In this document: positions 1 through 13,110 of the stretch, in pieces
Layout: each line of letters begins with the position of its first letter
How positions within the stretch are numbered: position 1 is the first letter of the stretch
DNA from: Conus ventricosus
Taxonomy: Eukaryota > Mollusca > Gastropoda > Neogastropoda > Conidae
Direction: 5' to 3'
DNA: 64,000 bases
Assembly (NCBI GenBank): GCA_018398815.1
Contig: CM031609.1
Span: forward strand, 34,752,511-34,816,510
Position numbers and translations under genes: made by a program
Notes under the pieces: generated by a model
The model's input: the letters and a program-made list of their open reading frames with translations, nothing else
Databases searched by the model: none
Told to the model about the DNA's origin: nothing

Positions 1-41
1 TCTTAACAATAACAAAGAGAACGCCTCATTGAGAATTTCAG

Positions 42-485
42 GCTTGGCTGCATGCTTGGAAAACCCATCAGTAAAGGAAATTACCATTAAAGGTTCAACG
101 GGTTATTTCCACGCTCAAAGTACACGTGGAATTGACGAATGGGAGTGTCAGCTCGTCCTTCGTATGCAGTCTTACCATGTTGTCCGTTTTCAGATTCATG
201 AATGCATACATTATGTTGAGTTCTCATATTCAGAATATTTCAGCACCATCAAACAAAATTTGGTGATGATACGATGTGGGTATCATTCTTCATCCTTTCC
301 TGTTCAGTATAGTATGACAGACACTGTCAAGGTCAAAGTGCGCGAGAATCCTTACTCATTAATCAGCCCCATCACTTACGATCGTTTCAAGATAAATACG
401 TCAGTGTCTTTCTCTTTTTCGGCCGTTAGCCGACGTGAGAGACAGCATTATGAGCTTCAGCGCATGTATGTGTCACCATCTGCTG
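42..485 (+). CDS. Gene A exon: divergent CUB-like domain
   Basis: The acceptor AG is at 40-41 after a short pyrimidine-rich tract, and a canonical GTGAGT donor follows base 485. Both ends are phase 1, so the exon is symmetric, as CUB exons usually are. The roughly 147 encoded residues have hydrophobic/aromatic alternation (for example VRFQIHECIHYVEFSYSEYF) and a late SVSFSFSAVSRR strand, which suggests a CUB-like beta-sandwich although no textbook CUB signature is obvious. Joining the phase-1 end to the next exon gives SPSA-GYIQSSG, where GYIQSSG is a typical CUB opening. Extracellular adhesion or ligand binding is inferred from the domain type. The domain call is less certain than the exon call. 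An ATG lies in frame at base 29, before the acceptor, but a phase-1 splice fits better than a start there. Confidence 0.62.
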
Positions 486-615
486 GTGAGTTTACGTTTG
501 TTTGTAGTTAGTGACTGATTGTTTTCATATGAAACCCCGCCTAGATACTGAGTGATCTAATGTAAAAATATATTTGTTTCAACTGCGCGATTTCCAACAG
601 CCAGTGTTTTTTTTT

Positions 616-680
<65 letters not shown>

Positions 681-1104
681 CTCTCTTCTTTTCTGCCCTT
701 GTGTTGTAGGTGTATGTATATAATGTACAGTCATTTCCACTCAGGGACAAGATACTGATTATAAACCAGGACTCTGTAAATATACTTTTCCAGCGTCAGG
801 AAAACATAAGAAATCTGATCACTTTGTGTATCTTAAGAAATTCTTTTTTTTTCTTTTACTAATGGAATCATTCCGTCTCCCTAGTAGTAGGGATTAATGA
901 CAGAGTTTGACACAGTTTAAAGAATTTTGACGCACATGTTATAAAATTCAACAAAAGATTGAAAGCGTGTTTCTCTGTGTAATAACACAGTATTTGGTAA
1001 TGGCTCGGTCGTGTCCCAATTCCATGCTGTACTTTGTGGGGGCGAAATGCACTTCAATGCTGAATAGCCAGTCTGGATATGCCAGGAGCATTAGTGTTGT
1101 GCAG
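486..1104 (+). other. Gene A intron between CUB exons, with (CT)n
   Basis: This 619-bp intron contains an interrupted (CT)n run at about 618-687 and otherwise A/T-rich sequence. No other gene is visible. The AG that closes it (1103-1104) is preceded by a weak pyrimidine tract, so the acceptor choice rests mainly on phase and on the CUB opening motif that follows. Confidence 0.6.
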
Positions 1105-1601
1105 GCTACATCCAATCATCAGGACAGGATGGATCCACCATACTTCCAACATTACTGAGAAGCTGTGTCACTCTGACCAGACCTCTGGGTCACATCATCT
1201 TCCTGAGCACTCTCAGGCTTCAGGACATGGGCAGCATATTCAGCTATTTGGGCCAGTGTGATTCTAGACAGAATTTTCTGAGAAAGCTCCAGGCGCACCG
1301 CTCTCTTTTGTTTACATTCCCTGATGACTTTGGTAAAACAACAGGCAAAGAACTTCACTTGTCTTTATTCTTTTCCACTGGTGAACAGTGCTGGAAGTAT
1401 CATCACGTGAAACTTCGCTTCTCTTTCCACCCAGAAAACGTGAAACCTCGTCAAGTGCCAGGACTGAATGCCTGGAACTGCTCAGTATCAGTGTGGCCTG
1501 ACCTGTTTGAACACTTTACGTGTGACTTTGTCTCTCAGTGTGCAGAGCAGGAAGATGAAGCCCGTTGTTCCTACACCTCTGACAAATGTGGACCAGGGAA
1601 G
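1105..1601 (+). CDS. Gene A exon: CUB domain followed by an LDLa-like segment
   Basis: The frame is open from 1095 through the donor at 1602 (AAG|GTAATG, phase 0). It begins GYIQSSG, followed by a DGST step and a VTLTRPLGHIIFLS strand, the standard start of a CUB domain (glycine-tyrosine opening, then an amphipathic strand before the LxL motif). Two central strands (RSLLFTFPDD, VKLRFSFHPE) complete the fold. The last 40 residues hold FTCDFVSQCAEQEDEARC, an LDLa-like cysteine/acidic cluster, then YTSDKCGPGK, which leads directly into the lectin exon at 16171. The next intron is 14.6 kb. No stop or frameshift was seen. The first ATG in the frame (1227) is internal to the CUB domain and should not be taken as a start. 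Confidence 0.75.
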
Positions 1602-1945
1602 GTAATGTTAAGACATCGCTCTGCACGTGATAGTCGTCCCAAGAGAGGAAATGTGCTCTGGATAATTGCCAATGGCAAGGTTGTTTGTTTAACGATTTCA
1701 GCGAATAGCACCGTCTGGCACAGATATTTCTGTGAATATGTGATGTCTATATTCAAAGCTTAAAAGCTTTATCACTCACGGATAAACACTATGGGCAGTG
1801 CCTAGGCTTTCAGTCTATCCTTAGAAATCTACACAACAAAGTAAGATACAAAATAGCGACAACTGCACAGCTACAAATAACAATAAAGCATTCAATTGTA
1901 AACGAAACTCATGATGAAATACACACAAACATATAGATTACGAAA

Positions 1946-2025
1946 CTACCACTACTACTACTATGACTGCGATTACTGCTACTACGAGTGCTAGTACTAC
2001 TGCTGCTGCTACTGCTGCTTCTGCA

Positions 2026-2060
<35 letters not shown>

Positions 2061-2104
2061 ACACTACTACTACTACTACGTCGACGAAAACGACAAATAC
2101 TACT
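1946..2104. repeat. Interrupted (TAC/TGC)n trinucleotide repeat
   Basis: Runs of ACT/TAC and CTG triplets with scattered substitutions lie in gene A intron 2. On the minus strand they read as poly-serine, a composition artefact. Confidence 0.85.
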
Positions 2105-2235
2105 ACCATAACTAGTTATAAGATGATAATAAAAGTAATATTGAATATGAAAATCATTACAATAATCATAAAACGACCTGGAGAGTAGTTAAACAGGAAA
2201 GTAGGCATGAGAAACATACACACATACGCGTGCCG

Positions 2236-2238
<3 letters not shown>

Positions 2239-2280
<42 letters not shown>

Positions 2281-2841
2281 CACTCTTGACAAAATAGTTG
2301 TGGTGTACTGGCCATCATATGTGATGGAATTTGTCAGCCGAAAGATGTGTATAGATCGTGATGATTGTGATTGAGAGAGAGAGAGAGGGAGCATTGTTTT
2401 ATTGAGATTAAACATTGCTATAGATAGTGTTGACATAAGCGTTAAAAGTGCACAGAAAAATACGCAGTATTAACAGCAGGGGAGACCACCCTGCTGCACT
2501 GGTGGCTGTCCGGCTGAGAAAATCTAAAAAAAAACCCCAACCCAAGCAAATCAAAACCCAACCTTTGAGTCATACCATGACGATCTAACCAAAATACAGT
2601 CTGTACACTTGATCACAACCAAAAAAAAAAAAAAACACCAGTTGTTCTCTGCCAAATTTTCGTCTTTACTTGACTTCTTCAGGACTGTCACCTTGGAACA
2701 CCTAGTAGTCCGTTGACGTCTATCTTGTCATACGTCATCGTCTACACGTATTTATTGGTCTCTCGTTTAAGTCGTCAAACCTGGAAGCTTTTGTTCTGTT
2801 TCTTCCTTTCTCTCTCTCTTTCTTCCTTTCTCTGTTTTCTT

Positions 2842-2919
<78 letters not shown>

Positions 2920-2963
2920 CCTTTCTCTCTTTCTTTCTTTCCTTCTTTTTTTCTTTCTTTTCA
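2239..2963. repeat. (GA)n at 2239-2279 and long (CT)n at about 2801-2963
   Basis: Two dinucleotide tracts flank about 500 bp of A-rich intronic sequence in which no gene is visible. The second tract degenerates into TTTC/TTCC blocks and ends in a short (CA)n. Confidence 0.85.
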
Positions 2964-3039
2964 TTCTTTCACACACACACACACAGAGTTTGTCCGAGTG
3001 GCAGCAGGGGAAGAATCGTGGACACCACCTGAGCTCTAG

Positions 3040-4352
3040 TCCCATATATTTAGGCCGTCAAAGTTATTTGTTTTCAGTTTGTGGCGCCACAATCGTTCCC
3101 TGACTTTGCGTTTGCACCACGCATTCTTGGAGTGGCACTGTTCTATTGCAATAACCCTCATGTCCGTCATGGAGTGGTTGTTAGCTTGGAAGTGTTTGGC
3201 TACCAGGGTTTCAGCACGGCAGCCATCCGTTTCTCTGATCCCTTCATTTTTTATGCTTGACCTGTGGCCATAAAAGCGCTTCTTTAGTGGCTGTCCCGTC
3301 TCCCCAACGTACTGCGTGTCCCCTCAGCGTGCACAATTGATGAGGTACACCACATCACTGCTGGTGCACGTCAGTCTATGGCGTACCTGGAACACCTGAC
3401 CGGTGCGGACACTGGTAAACTGTGTGGTCTCTTGCAGATGTTCAGTGCAGAGGACACAGCTCTTTGACTGGCACCTGTAGCAGCCTGCAGGCCCTGGGGA
3501 CACTGCCACCTGCACAGGGGGAGGCTGAGAGGGCATGAGCAGACTGCGCAGGTTTCTGCACTTTCGCTCTCCTACCATGGGGGCTTGGGGGATTGTCTTT
3601 CTCATCCTTCTGCTGGTATGGAGCGTGGGCAGGAGCTCCCGTAGCCACTGGGCAATGGGAGGGTGGGCGGGGTTGTGTGTGATTATGAAGGGGATACGTC
3701 CTGTGGAGTTAGTCCTGTTCCTGTACGTGAGGGTCTGCTGCCTTGGTATTGCTGCCACCTGGTCAAAAGCTTTTTGCACCAGGCCAGGGGGTAGCCCCGC
3801 ATCAGGAGACGGCCCCTCAGTCCCACACAACGCTTGAAGAGTACTTCCTTCTCTGAGCATAGTCTCCTCAGGCGGAGGCTCTGTCCGAAGGGAATGCCGC
3901 GGACGCAGTGGCGTGGACGACATGAGTTGAAGGGGAGGTACATATTGGCGTCCGTTTCTTTGATGTGCACATCCGTTTCCCATTGGTGATGCTTATCTCC
4001 GCATCCAGGTAGGGCACCCTGGACCTGCCGTAGTTTGAAGTGAACTTTACACTGTGATGCTGCTGGTTGAGCCATGCTAGGAAGTATTTAAGGCAGTCCT
4101 CCCCCTGAAGCCACAGCATCAGCACATCATCGATATAGCGTCTCCAGTGTCGGACCGGGATCTTCCAGGGGGAAGAGGTCAGCAGTTCTTTCTCTAGCCA
4201 CCCCATGTAGATGTTAGCGATGGCAAGTGCCATGAGCGTGCCCATCGCTGTCCCCTGTGCTTTCCGGTACACCCTCCCATCAAACCTAAAGACGTTGTTT
4301 TGTACAATGTGCATGATAGTCTGCTGTAGGAGACGGACGTCCGTCCAAAATA
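3040..4352 (-). mobile_element. Penelope-like retroelement, 5'-truncated (reverse transcriptase + GIY-YIG)
   Basis: The minus strand encodes the second half of a Penelope-type reverse transcriptase: motif B (GTAMGTLMALAIANIYMGWL), the catalytic YIDD box (RRYIDDVLMLW) and the distal VPYLDAEI segment. A linker with a Cys-rich finger follows (CYRCQSKSCVLCTEH), then a C-terminal GIY-YIG endonuclease core (QYVGETGQPLKKRFYGHR and downstream helices, about 3300-3040). RT with C-terminal GIY-YIG is the known plan of endonuclease-bearing Penelope-like elements. The element is dead: the reading frame shifts at least twice (near 3930-4000), a TGA at about 3325 separates the finger from the GIY-YIG part, and the RT is cut off at about 4352 where LINE sequence begins. 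It lies in gene A intron 2. Confidence 0.82.
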
Positions 4353-4359
4353 CAGGGTG

Positions 4360-6968
4360 TCAAAGACAAAACTTATGTATCGAGCGAGCCATAACTGGAC
4401 GCTGGACGCCTACTCAGACGAATCTTCTGCACAGTAAGGCAAAAAACCCTCAAAAGTTCAGACAGAAACCTGAAGGTTGGAGACACAGGAGAGTTTGGTG
4501 ATACCACCTATCCAGATTCCAATGCGTCTTCATTATCTACAGATTCAAATCACATTACGCAGACTTCCACATCTGTCAAATCTGATGGACATATTGATAT
4601 TGCATCTGGGACAATGTTAAACAGAAGTTGGCCACCTCACACCGTACCAAAATATGTTACCTGGGCTTGCAGACAAACAGGAATCTTCTTAAAAAAGCCG
4701 ACTATCCAGGACATGCCTGTCCTCATCAGTGTCAATGATAACGTTCGTTGTTTGTGTGGAAGTTTCTACAATTCATTGACACCCCTACATCAACATCTCT
4801 TCAGGGTATCCATTAACTCTCTTCCTCACCCATTCCATCATCTAAGCACTGCTCTCTAATCAGCAGTCGTCATAGTATCTCCTTAGAGCATTTAAAACGA
4901 ACACTACATCCACCCATCCACCTGAGACAAGACACCACCCAGTGGTAAACATTACAACTACACCTCAACTACACCCCGCTTGTCTCCCAGTAATGGAGAA
5001 TACAACCAGTCCCCCACATTCAATGCAATCATCAGCAAAAGACTATCAAGACAACATCACTTTACAGTACTGTGTTTTGTCCTCCAGAGCGTGAACAGAA
5101 AATTTGTCCCTCCTCATCAAACTGAGATTAGTGTTTTAAATAAAAAGATTGACTCAGACCTTCCCTCAACAGCCAAATAGTGTTATTCATGATGCCTCTT
5201 CTTTCAGTGACTCCTCCTCATCTCTCAAGATGCCATCCAGTGTTTTCGCTGATGTCTTTGCCTCTTTTGTATTATGCTTGTGCTCCATAATTCATCAATT
5301 CAAACAACTTAGGATTTTGGACCGAATTAACAGAATAACCTGTGACAAGGTTAAGACAAACTGACACAAAGCATAACATACTTTTATGCAATGGAACTAC
5401 TGATCCATGACTTCAAAAAGATGTCATCTGAATAAGTGTCATTGTATCCAACAACCTTTGCTGTTTCACACACAAAACAATTGTCCACAATCAAAATTCT
5501 CAGTTTAAAAGGTATAAGTTTCCTTCTTTACACCATGTGGATCAGTCTGATTGAGTTGGCACTGGGATGATATATTTTGAATGCGATCTTAACTGTGAGT
5601 CCCTTAGTTGTCCTATACTACAAGACTTCATTGATGTATCTGCAGCAGTAGCTAGAATTAAGATCAATAGCCACAATTCAACTTTCTCTCTATTTACTTA
5701 AGAAATGATCCATGGCATTTGAATACAAACTGGTTACTTAGCACAGGTAATTCAAATGAACAATGGATACAAAGCTGGGACTTCAATGCTCATGCACGCT
5801 TTTGGGAAAACAACTGCTATAAAGTAACAAACTTGTGTTTTGCAGACAGTCTGATAGAATGTTATAGTTCTTTTAAACAATGGGCAAATCACAAGAATTC
5901 CCAAAATGTTTGTCTCTAAGGCTGCCTTCAAGGATCTAACACTTGTCTCCCTTGAGTTAGCTCCAACCAGTACATGGGGTGTAGAGGACGACCCTTTGAG
6001 AAGCGACCATCTTCCTGTCATACTAAAATGAAACGAATCTCTACAATTCAACAAAGAATTTAATTAAACAATACCAAGATTTCATTGTAAACAAGCCGAC
6101 TGGTTCAAATTTAAATCTTTTCTTGGACAGCAAACCCCATCTCTAATCGAAGCTGAAATTACTGAAGATTTTACGATAAATTTGTAAAAGACAGTTGTTG
6201 CAGTGCCTAGACAACCACTTTCTAAAAACACAACGTGCTGGAAATTGAAATTATGCCGATGATTTATGATGAAATGGAGAATGTATATATGCTCTTAAAA
6301 TGAAAAACAAAACAACAACATACAACGAAATATGAAAAAAAAGAAACGAAGTTAATGATGCAGACAAAGGAGAGCTAGCAATCCTAGCAACAGGGTGATT
6401 GCTAAAGCTTAAAAACAGTACTGGTAAACCTTCACTGATGAAAAATAATCAAATTATAGATGCTCGCACAAAATGTGTAAGATTTTATTTAACGAAAAAA
6501 TGAATTGTCCTGTCAACAGTGTCCTATAAAACTTTCATGTGAAATATTTCCAAATTTCCTGGAAACGGCATAGGCGTTTGCACACCTGTCTGCTAAATAA
6601 GACTTTCAGTTAAAGAAAAGGACTGACACTAGAGCAACACAGTTCCAGAAGTAATAACGAACAGAGTGAGCAATATACAGACCCCAGAACAGACAACAAG
6701 CTTTCATCAGTTCGTCTTTTACCTTTAAAGAGGTTGAACATGCTATAGTATCTTTTGGTAATAAAAGAGTGGCTTTAAATTATGGTGCCATTCCCTACAG
6801 CATGATCAACTATTTTCTCAAAAACTGGCAATTGGTTCTTCATAAGTTATCTATCAAATGCAGGGAAACAGGTACCAGTCCTAGTGTGTGGAAACCTTCT
6901 ATTATTAACCTTCGTTAAATGATGACAAGTCACAGTCAGAAATAACCAGCTACAAACCATATCTTTAA
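4360..6968 (+). mobile_element. I/Jockey-type LINE fragment: ORF1 remnant, endonuclease, start of RT
   Basis: Plus-strand remnants in several frames include an ORF1-like piece (about 4614-4859), then an APE-type endonuclease. WDFNAHARFWENNC at about 5780 matches the GDFNAH box, and SDHLPVIL at about 6005 matches the terminal SDHxP box. The beginning of a non-LTR RT follows at about 6720-6960 (EVEHAIVSFGNKR; ETGTSPSVWKPSIINL; SYKP). Numerous stops and shifts make it non-functional. It ends abruptly inside RT motif 1. An inverted copy of roughly its last 2 kb lies at 9143-11165. Confidence 0.72.
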
Positions 6969-6991
6969 AAATGAGTAGAAATAGAGATGGG

Positions 6992-7133
6992 TTATTGAGC
7001 AGCAATGTTAAGTACATGTTGGTGTAGCACATGTCGGTACAGCAGCACCAATTCGTAGGTTCTTATTGAGCAGCAATGTTAAGTACATGTTGGTGTAGCA
7101 CATGTCGGTACAGCAGCACCAATTCGTAGGTTC
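6992..7133. repeat. 71-bp tandem duplication
   Basis: A 71-bp segment beginning TTATTGAGCAGCAATG occurs twice head to tail (6992-7062, 7063-7133), apparently identical, with the start of a third copy (TTAATGAGCAGC) after it. It lies between the arms of the LINE inverted repeat. From 7134 to about 8030 no gene was recognised; only a short poly-C and a TA/TC microsatellite at 7460-7540 stand out. Confidence 0.85.
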
Positions 7134-8029
7134 TTAATGAGCAGCTGCAGGCTTCCAGAATGTGGTCCAAGCAATGCGTCCCTCACTCTGTAATTTGATG
7201 ATGACTCACAGTTACTTAACAAGTGGAAAGCCCAGCCCAGTAAAAAGTGTGAGGAGTCTGTTGGCGGGAAAACTGGAATAATACTATGTCCATTATGGCA
7301 TGCTTAAACATCTTTCTTTATATCAATAATGTGCACTACAGAGACCTAGGTGAATCTGTGAAAGAGAAAAACGTAATGAGTTACACAAACAGCAATTCTG
7401 ACCAAATCGAGAATTTTCAAAGGTTAGACAAACGAAATCCATATAAACTGCCATTACAACCCCCCCCCCCTCCACACACACTCACACATATACATATATA
7501 TATCTATATCTACATCTATCTATATATCTATATACAGGGCGTGGTTTTGCCCTTTATCTAATTGAAAAGTGAGTCTGTTTACGTAGCGGGTACTCTGAAT
7601 ATATTACCTGATATGATATGAAGACGACATGATGAAGGAAAGATTATAGCCTGATCTGCATTTTCAATCACATGCACCATCGTGTAATCCTGTCTCACAC
7701 TTGTGTGACCATATCTCCCTAGAAACGTTTCGGTGCGCGAGCAGTGGGTGAGTTGTGGAACCAGGAAGTGGCTCCAGAAAGAGCACAGCATTTGCATGCA
7801 ATAACAGGACATACCAAACACATCTTTGATCGAAAAGGGGAATTTAAATACAAGCTGAATGCTAAGCCTTTAATAGCGGTACTGGGAAGGCACGGTTCAA
7901 TTACAGAAAAAGGTGTACCTGTGGCAGAATGTTATAAATTTTCATTCGTGATAACAAACATGGCACTTTAACAACGTTTAGAATACTTCTTGCTCCCTTG
8001 TTTGTAAGGCAATAAAAGCGTTTTCATTA

Positions 8030-11000
8030 CGAACAACACCACAGTGCAAAATAATTCAACAGAAGAATGTAATATTCATTCCTTTCATTTAATTGCAATG
8101 GCTTCTTGTAAGGAATTGCTCTATATTGATGAAATATTGATGAAATAGATTGAAAAACTGATAAAGAGTCCACTAAAATACATCGAGCGAAATCGGTGGA
8201 AGATCTCCCAGAAATGACAAATTCATTACAATTGCAATATGTTCTGCTGTAAACATTGATACATTTCTTCGAAGATGACAAGATTTCTCGTGCTGGTGGG
8301 GTGGAATGAAAAGATAGGAACCTGCTCCTTGATTTTGTATGAAAGTTCATCCTTGCAAATTTTAAGACGATTGGGAAATGTTTGTGTTATATTTGTTTTG
8401 ACCAACGTTTTTAACGTACCTAGAGTTTTATCCTTTGTTAAATCAGTAAAATGTACATCAAAGCCAGCTCCTGTAAATTTCCACAATGGCAAGAGCGTGT
8501 TATTCATAACTCGAGCAACATTCTGTGGATTAACATTACTTGAAAAAAAAAAGAAAACAAGAATGGAAACAGTATGTCAGTTTATATTATTCTTTGAGCA
8601 TTAAAAAAAAAGTCTTCATCTGATCTTAATTTTCACTGGTTTTTAACAGTTTTTCAATCGCATTTGCTCTGAGCACACAATTCGCCGATGCTAACTCTCT
8701 CATTTGATAAAGGGGTAACATTTCTTCTGTACTGCAAATGAAATGCCTAGGGCCAGTTTGATAGATTTATTACACAAACTCTGTTATTTCGTTAAATATT
8801 TCTGAACTGCAAAAAAGACCTTTTAACCAAATGTCAATTTAGATCTGACAAGAGCAATTACATGGGGCGCTAGAGAATTGAAATCATAATCTAAAGGGTT
8901 TTTTTGATAATTTTGACGAAGCGTAAGTATTTGTTATGATCTAGATAGTATTGCACCATAACGTTTCTTCCACTTAAGCGTAGGAGTGAGGTAAACTCTG
9001 AAAAATGTAACCTCTGTCTCAAAATTAATTTCTTTTCCATCAAAGTTAAATCTTGGCAGCTTTTGTGGAACATTATCGTTGTTAAGTAAATTATATGAGT
9101 CTTTTTTTATACCAAAATCCTTGTCTCAACACATGACGTTAAAGATTTGGTTTGTAGCTGGTTATTTCTGACTGTGACTTGTCATCATTTAACGAAGGCT
9201 AATAATAGAAGGTTTCCACACACTAGGACTGGTACCTGTTTCCCTGCATTTGATAGATAACCTATGAAGAACCAATTGCCAGTTTTTTTGAGAAAGTAGT
9301 TGATCATGCTGTAGGGAATGGCACCATGATTTAAAGCCACTCTTTTATTACCAAAAGATGCTATAGCATCTTCAACCTCTTTAAAGGTAAAAGACGAACT
9401 GATGAAAGCTTGTTGTCTGTTCTGGGATCTGTATATTGCTCACTCTGTTCGTTATTACTTCTGGAACTGTGTTGCTCTAATGTCAGTCCCTTTCTTTAAC
9501 TGCAAGTCTTATCTAGCAGACAGGTGTGCAAAAGCCTATGCCGTTTCCAGGAAATTTGGAAATATTTCACATGAGAATTTTATAGGACACTGTTGACAGG
9601 ATAATTCATTTTCCGTCAAAAATAATTCTTGCACATTTTGTGCGAGTATCTATAATTTGATTATTCTTCATTGGAGAACGTCTACCAGTACTATCTTTAA
9701 ACTTGAGCAATCACCCTGTTGCTAGGATTGCTAGCTCTCCTTTGTCTGTATGATTAATTTCGTTTCTCCCCCCCCCCCCCCCCATATTTCTTTGTATGTT
9801 TTGTTTTTCATTTTAAAAGCATATATACATTTTCCATTCCATCATAAATCATCGGCATAATTTCAATTTTTAGCACGTTGTGTTTTTAGAAAATGGTTAT
9901 CTAGGCACTGCAACAACTGTCTTTACAAATTTATCGTAAAACCTTCAGTAATTTCAGCTTCGATTAGAGATGGGGTTTGCTGTCCAAGAAAAGATTTAAA
10001 TTTGAACCAGTCGGCTTGTTTACAATGAAATCTTGGTATTGTTTCATTGAATTCTTTGGTGCATTGTAGAGATTCATTTCATTTTAGTATGACAGGAAGA
10101 CGGTCGCTTCTCAAAAGGTCGTTCTCTACACCCCATGTACTGGTTGGAGCTAACTCAAGGGAGACAAGTGTTAGATCCTTGGAGGCAGCCTGAGAGACAA
10201 ACATTTTGGGAATTCTTGTGATTTGATCATTGTTTAAAAGAACTATAACATTCTATCAGACTGTCTGCAAAACACAAGTTTGTTACTTTATAGCAGTTGT
10301 TTTCCCAAAAGCGTGCATGAGCATTGAAGTCCCAGCTTTGTATCCACTGTTCATTTGAATTACCTGTGCTAAGTAACCAGTTTGTATTCAAATGCCATGG
10401 ATCACTTCTTATCTTAAGTAAACAGAGAGAAAGTTGAATTGTGGCTATTGATCTTAATTCTAGCTACTGCTGCAGATACATCAATGAAGTCTTGTAGTAC
10501 AGGACAAGTAAGGGACTCACAGTTAAGATCGCATTCGAAATATATCATCCCAGTGCCAACTCAATCAGACTGATCCACATGGTGTAAAGAAGGAAACTTA
10601 TACCTTTTAAACTGAGAATTTTGATTGTGGACAATTGTTTTGTGTGTGAAACAGCAAAGGTTGTTGGATACAATGACACTTATTCAGATGACATCTTTTT
10701 GAAGTCATGGATCAGTAGTTCCATTGCACAAAAGTATGTTATGCTTTGTGTCAGTTTGTCTTAACCTTGTCACAGGTTATTCTGTTAATTCAGTCCAAAA
10801 TCCTACGTTGTTTGAATTGATGAATTATGGAGCACAAACATAATACAAAAGAGCAAAAACACTGGATGGCGTCTTGAGAGATGAGGAGGAGTCACTGAAA
10901 GAAGAGGCATCATGGATAACACTATTTGGCTGTTGAGGGAAGGTCTGAGTCAATCTTTTTATTTAAAACACTAATCTCAGTTTGATGACGAGGAACACAT

Positions 11001-11165
11001 TTTCTCTTCACTCTTTGGAGGACAAAACACAGTACAGTAAAGTGATATTGTCTTGATAGTCGTTTGCTGATGACGACATTGAATGTGGGGGACTGATTGT
11101 ATTCTCCATCACTGGGAGACGAGCAGGGTGTAGTTGCGGTGTAGCTGTAATAGTGGTGAGAGTAT
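8030..11165 (-). mobile_element. I/Jockey-type LINE fragment, inverted copy
   Basis: From 11165 down to 9143 this is the reverse complement of 4947-6968, with a few percent divergence (compare the endonuclease box around 10325 and the RT start around 9180-9330). Between about 9090 and 8600 the minus strand continues with sequence resembling the late RT region (FFRVYLTPTLKWKK), so RT motifs 2-5 appear deleted at about 9143. Stops in all frames make it a fossil. The C-run at 9770-9783 interrupts one arm. Whether 8030-8600 is LINE or another repeat is unclear. Confidence 0.65.
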
Positions 11166-11279
11166 ATTGATGGTCTGCTTTGGTTATTATGTAGTATGGG
11201 TTGTAATGAGTTGATGGTCCAGGTATCAAAAGAAATAAAAGTAGAAGCTTAACTTGTTGCCTGGCTATCTATGTTCGTT

Positions 11280-12170
11280 TGGTGTGGGTGTGTGTAGGGA
11301 AAAGTCGTAAATGCATCCAAACTTCTTCAGGTGAGAGTCAGACAGTAAACACGCACTGCACACCATCCGTAACATTAGTGTTGATTCCAAATCTGTTTTA
11401 CAATCACCAGAGCGTTGGGACTGCAAAACTAGAAAACATTGCTTTGGAAAAAAAAACCCATCTACTGCATTGTTTCATAACTCTAGGCATAAGAATTCAA
11501 TTTTGTTGGGTCCCGTCTCACTGTGGTCTAAAGTGAAATGACATTGCAGACAGCCTTGCAAAAGAAGGAGCAAATAAAGACGCTGTAAATTTATTAAACA
11601 ATCCCTTAGGTTTACCCTCGTGTGAATTTATCCATATTATGAAAAAAATATACACATAAGCAAAATGTAAGTAAAAAAAATAGCTACTTTACCATCGTGC
11701 CTAAGGCACATTGTTAGATTAATTCATAAGTTAAGGCTGAATACTTGGAACACTAAATATTCTCATAGTATTATTTGTGCCTGCAGAGAAAACATTTCTG
11801 TACGTCATCTTTTGCTTGAATGCTCAGTGTTGACCTTCCTCTTTCAGGAGAAAGGTATTGAGATGACTAACTTTGATAATGTCAATACTGTCTTATATGG
11901 TTCATACGTTGCTGAAATTGCCACGATTATTTCGCAGTCACAGGTTGCAAAATTTTTATAAAGATTAACAATTTTGTGTACCACTAGGGTATTTCACTTG
12001 TGTAAATATGCATACATCAGATGTGGCTTTGAAAGTACTAACGTGGGTGATAAGTTAAATGTAGAGGTATTTTCTTTCTTTTTGTTTGTTTGTTAAAAAA
12101 GTGTATAACATTATCAGGTGATGAAAAGACATTAAATAAATCATTGTACTGAACTGAACTGAACTGAACT
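11280..12170 (+). mobile_element. LINE 3' end: RNase H and tail
   Basis: The plus strand holds the C-terminal part of an RNase H domain (IQFCWVPSHCGLK, a stop in place of Gly, then NDIADSLAKEGANKDAV), followed by the Cys/His-containing C-terminus typical of I/Jockey-clade LINEs (IICACRENISVRHLLLECSV at about 11770). The fragment closes with a short (CTGAA)n tail at 12148-12172 that runs into a CA microsatellite. Short tandem tails are usual for this clade. It is in the same orientation as 4360-6968 and may be the displaced 3' end of that copy. Confidence 0.7.
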
Positions 12171-12171
12171 G

Positions 12172-12266
<95 letters not shown>

Positions 12267-12365
12267 ACACACACACACACACCACACACACACTCACGCA
12301 CGCACTCACGCACGCACGCACGCACGCACGCATGCACGCACGCACGCACGCACGCACACACACAC
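12172..12365. repeat. (CA)n then (GCAC)n microsatellite
   Basis: About 120 bp of CA dinucleotides are followed by about 65 bp of GCAC-type tetramers. It directly abuts the LINE tail and probably expanded from it. From 12366 to 13110 no gene or recognisable element was seen. Confidence 0.92.
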
Positions 12366-13110
12366 ATTAGTGAGCTCACAAATTCCAACACCACATTACC
12401 TCATAGCCTATTAGTGTGGCAGTCTCGCTCGTAGTGAAATAGACCATAGTTTTGAAAACAAATTACACCAAAATTTCTGTTGAAAGGAACTGTAACGTAA
12501 AATTCGATAATTAAGATAGATTCAATAAAGTGCTGAATTTTGGGGGCTTTGGTTTTGGTTTGGGCATCCTGTAATGGTTTCTGAAATCCACCACTACTTT
12601 TTGCTGAAAGAAGTGAAACTTCAGGAGATTTCTTACGAACATGATTTTTGAAATATAAGTTCGGAATATGTGTAACTGGTTATCGGTTTTGAAGTCATGT
12701 GAAACTAAAATCAAATAACTGGTTCAAAGTATTTTTATCTTAGAAATATAAGGGTCCTTCCAAAAACCTGGCTATTTTGAGCTGAAGAAGATGCCCTATT
12801 GTTGAATGCCTCCATAGTCCAGGCCTTAGATCCTTTATCAATTTTTTGTCTAACGCCCTCTCAGTCTTGCAGGCATATCAAGAAACATCAACTTGCCATC
12901 CCTGACCAAAGCACTGGAAGACGTTGCCACTAGCAGAGGAGGGGTGCTGCAGTAGATCCTGGCTCACTGTGAAGTTTTTGGAAACGAGCAGGCGATCACC
13001 TAGCAAAGGAGGGCGCCAGAGATAGATAACCCAACAACAAGGATAAGTTGTGACGAAATGCAAAGAGCAATCAGGGGATGCATAACACCAACGCTGTCCA
13101 ACCGGCAAAT

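Noticed and set aside
3324..3983. 219-codon minus frame as an independent gene
   Set aside because: It is the linker and finger region of the Penelope-like element, in continuity with the RT upstream and GIY-YIG downstream.
7286..7971. Short frames at 7286-7561 and 7744-7971 as possible genes
   Set aside because: No recognised domain, splice sites or conservation in the second gene copy; the first runs into a microsatellite.
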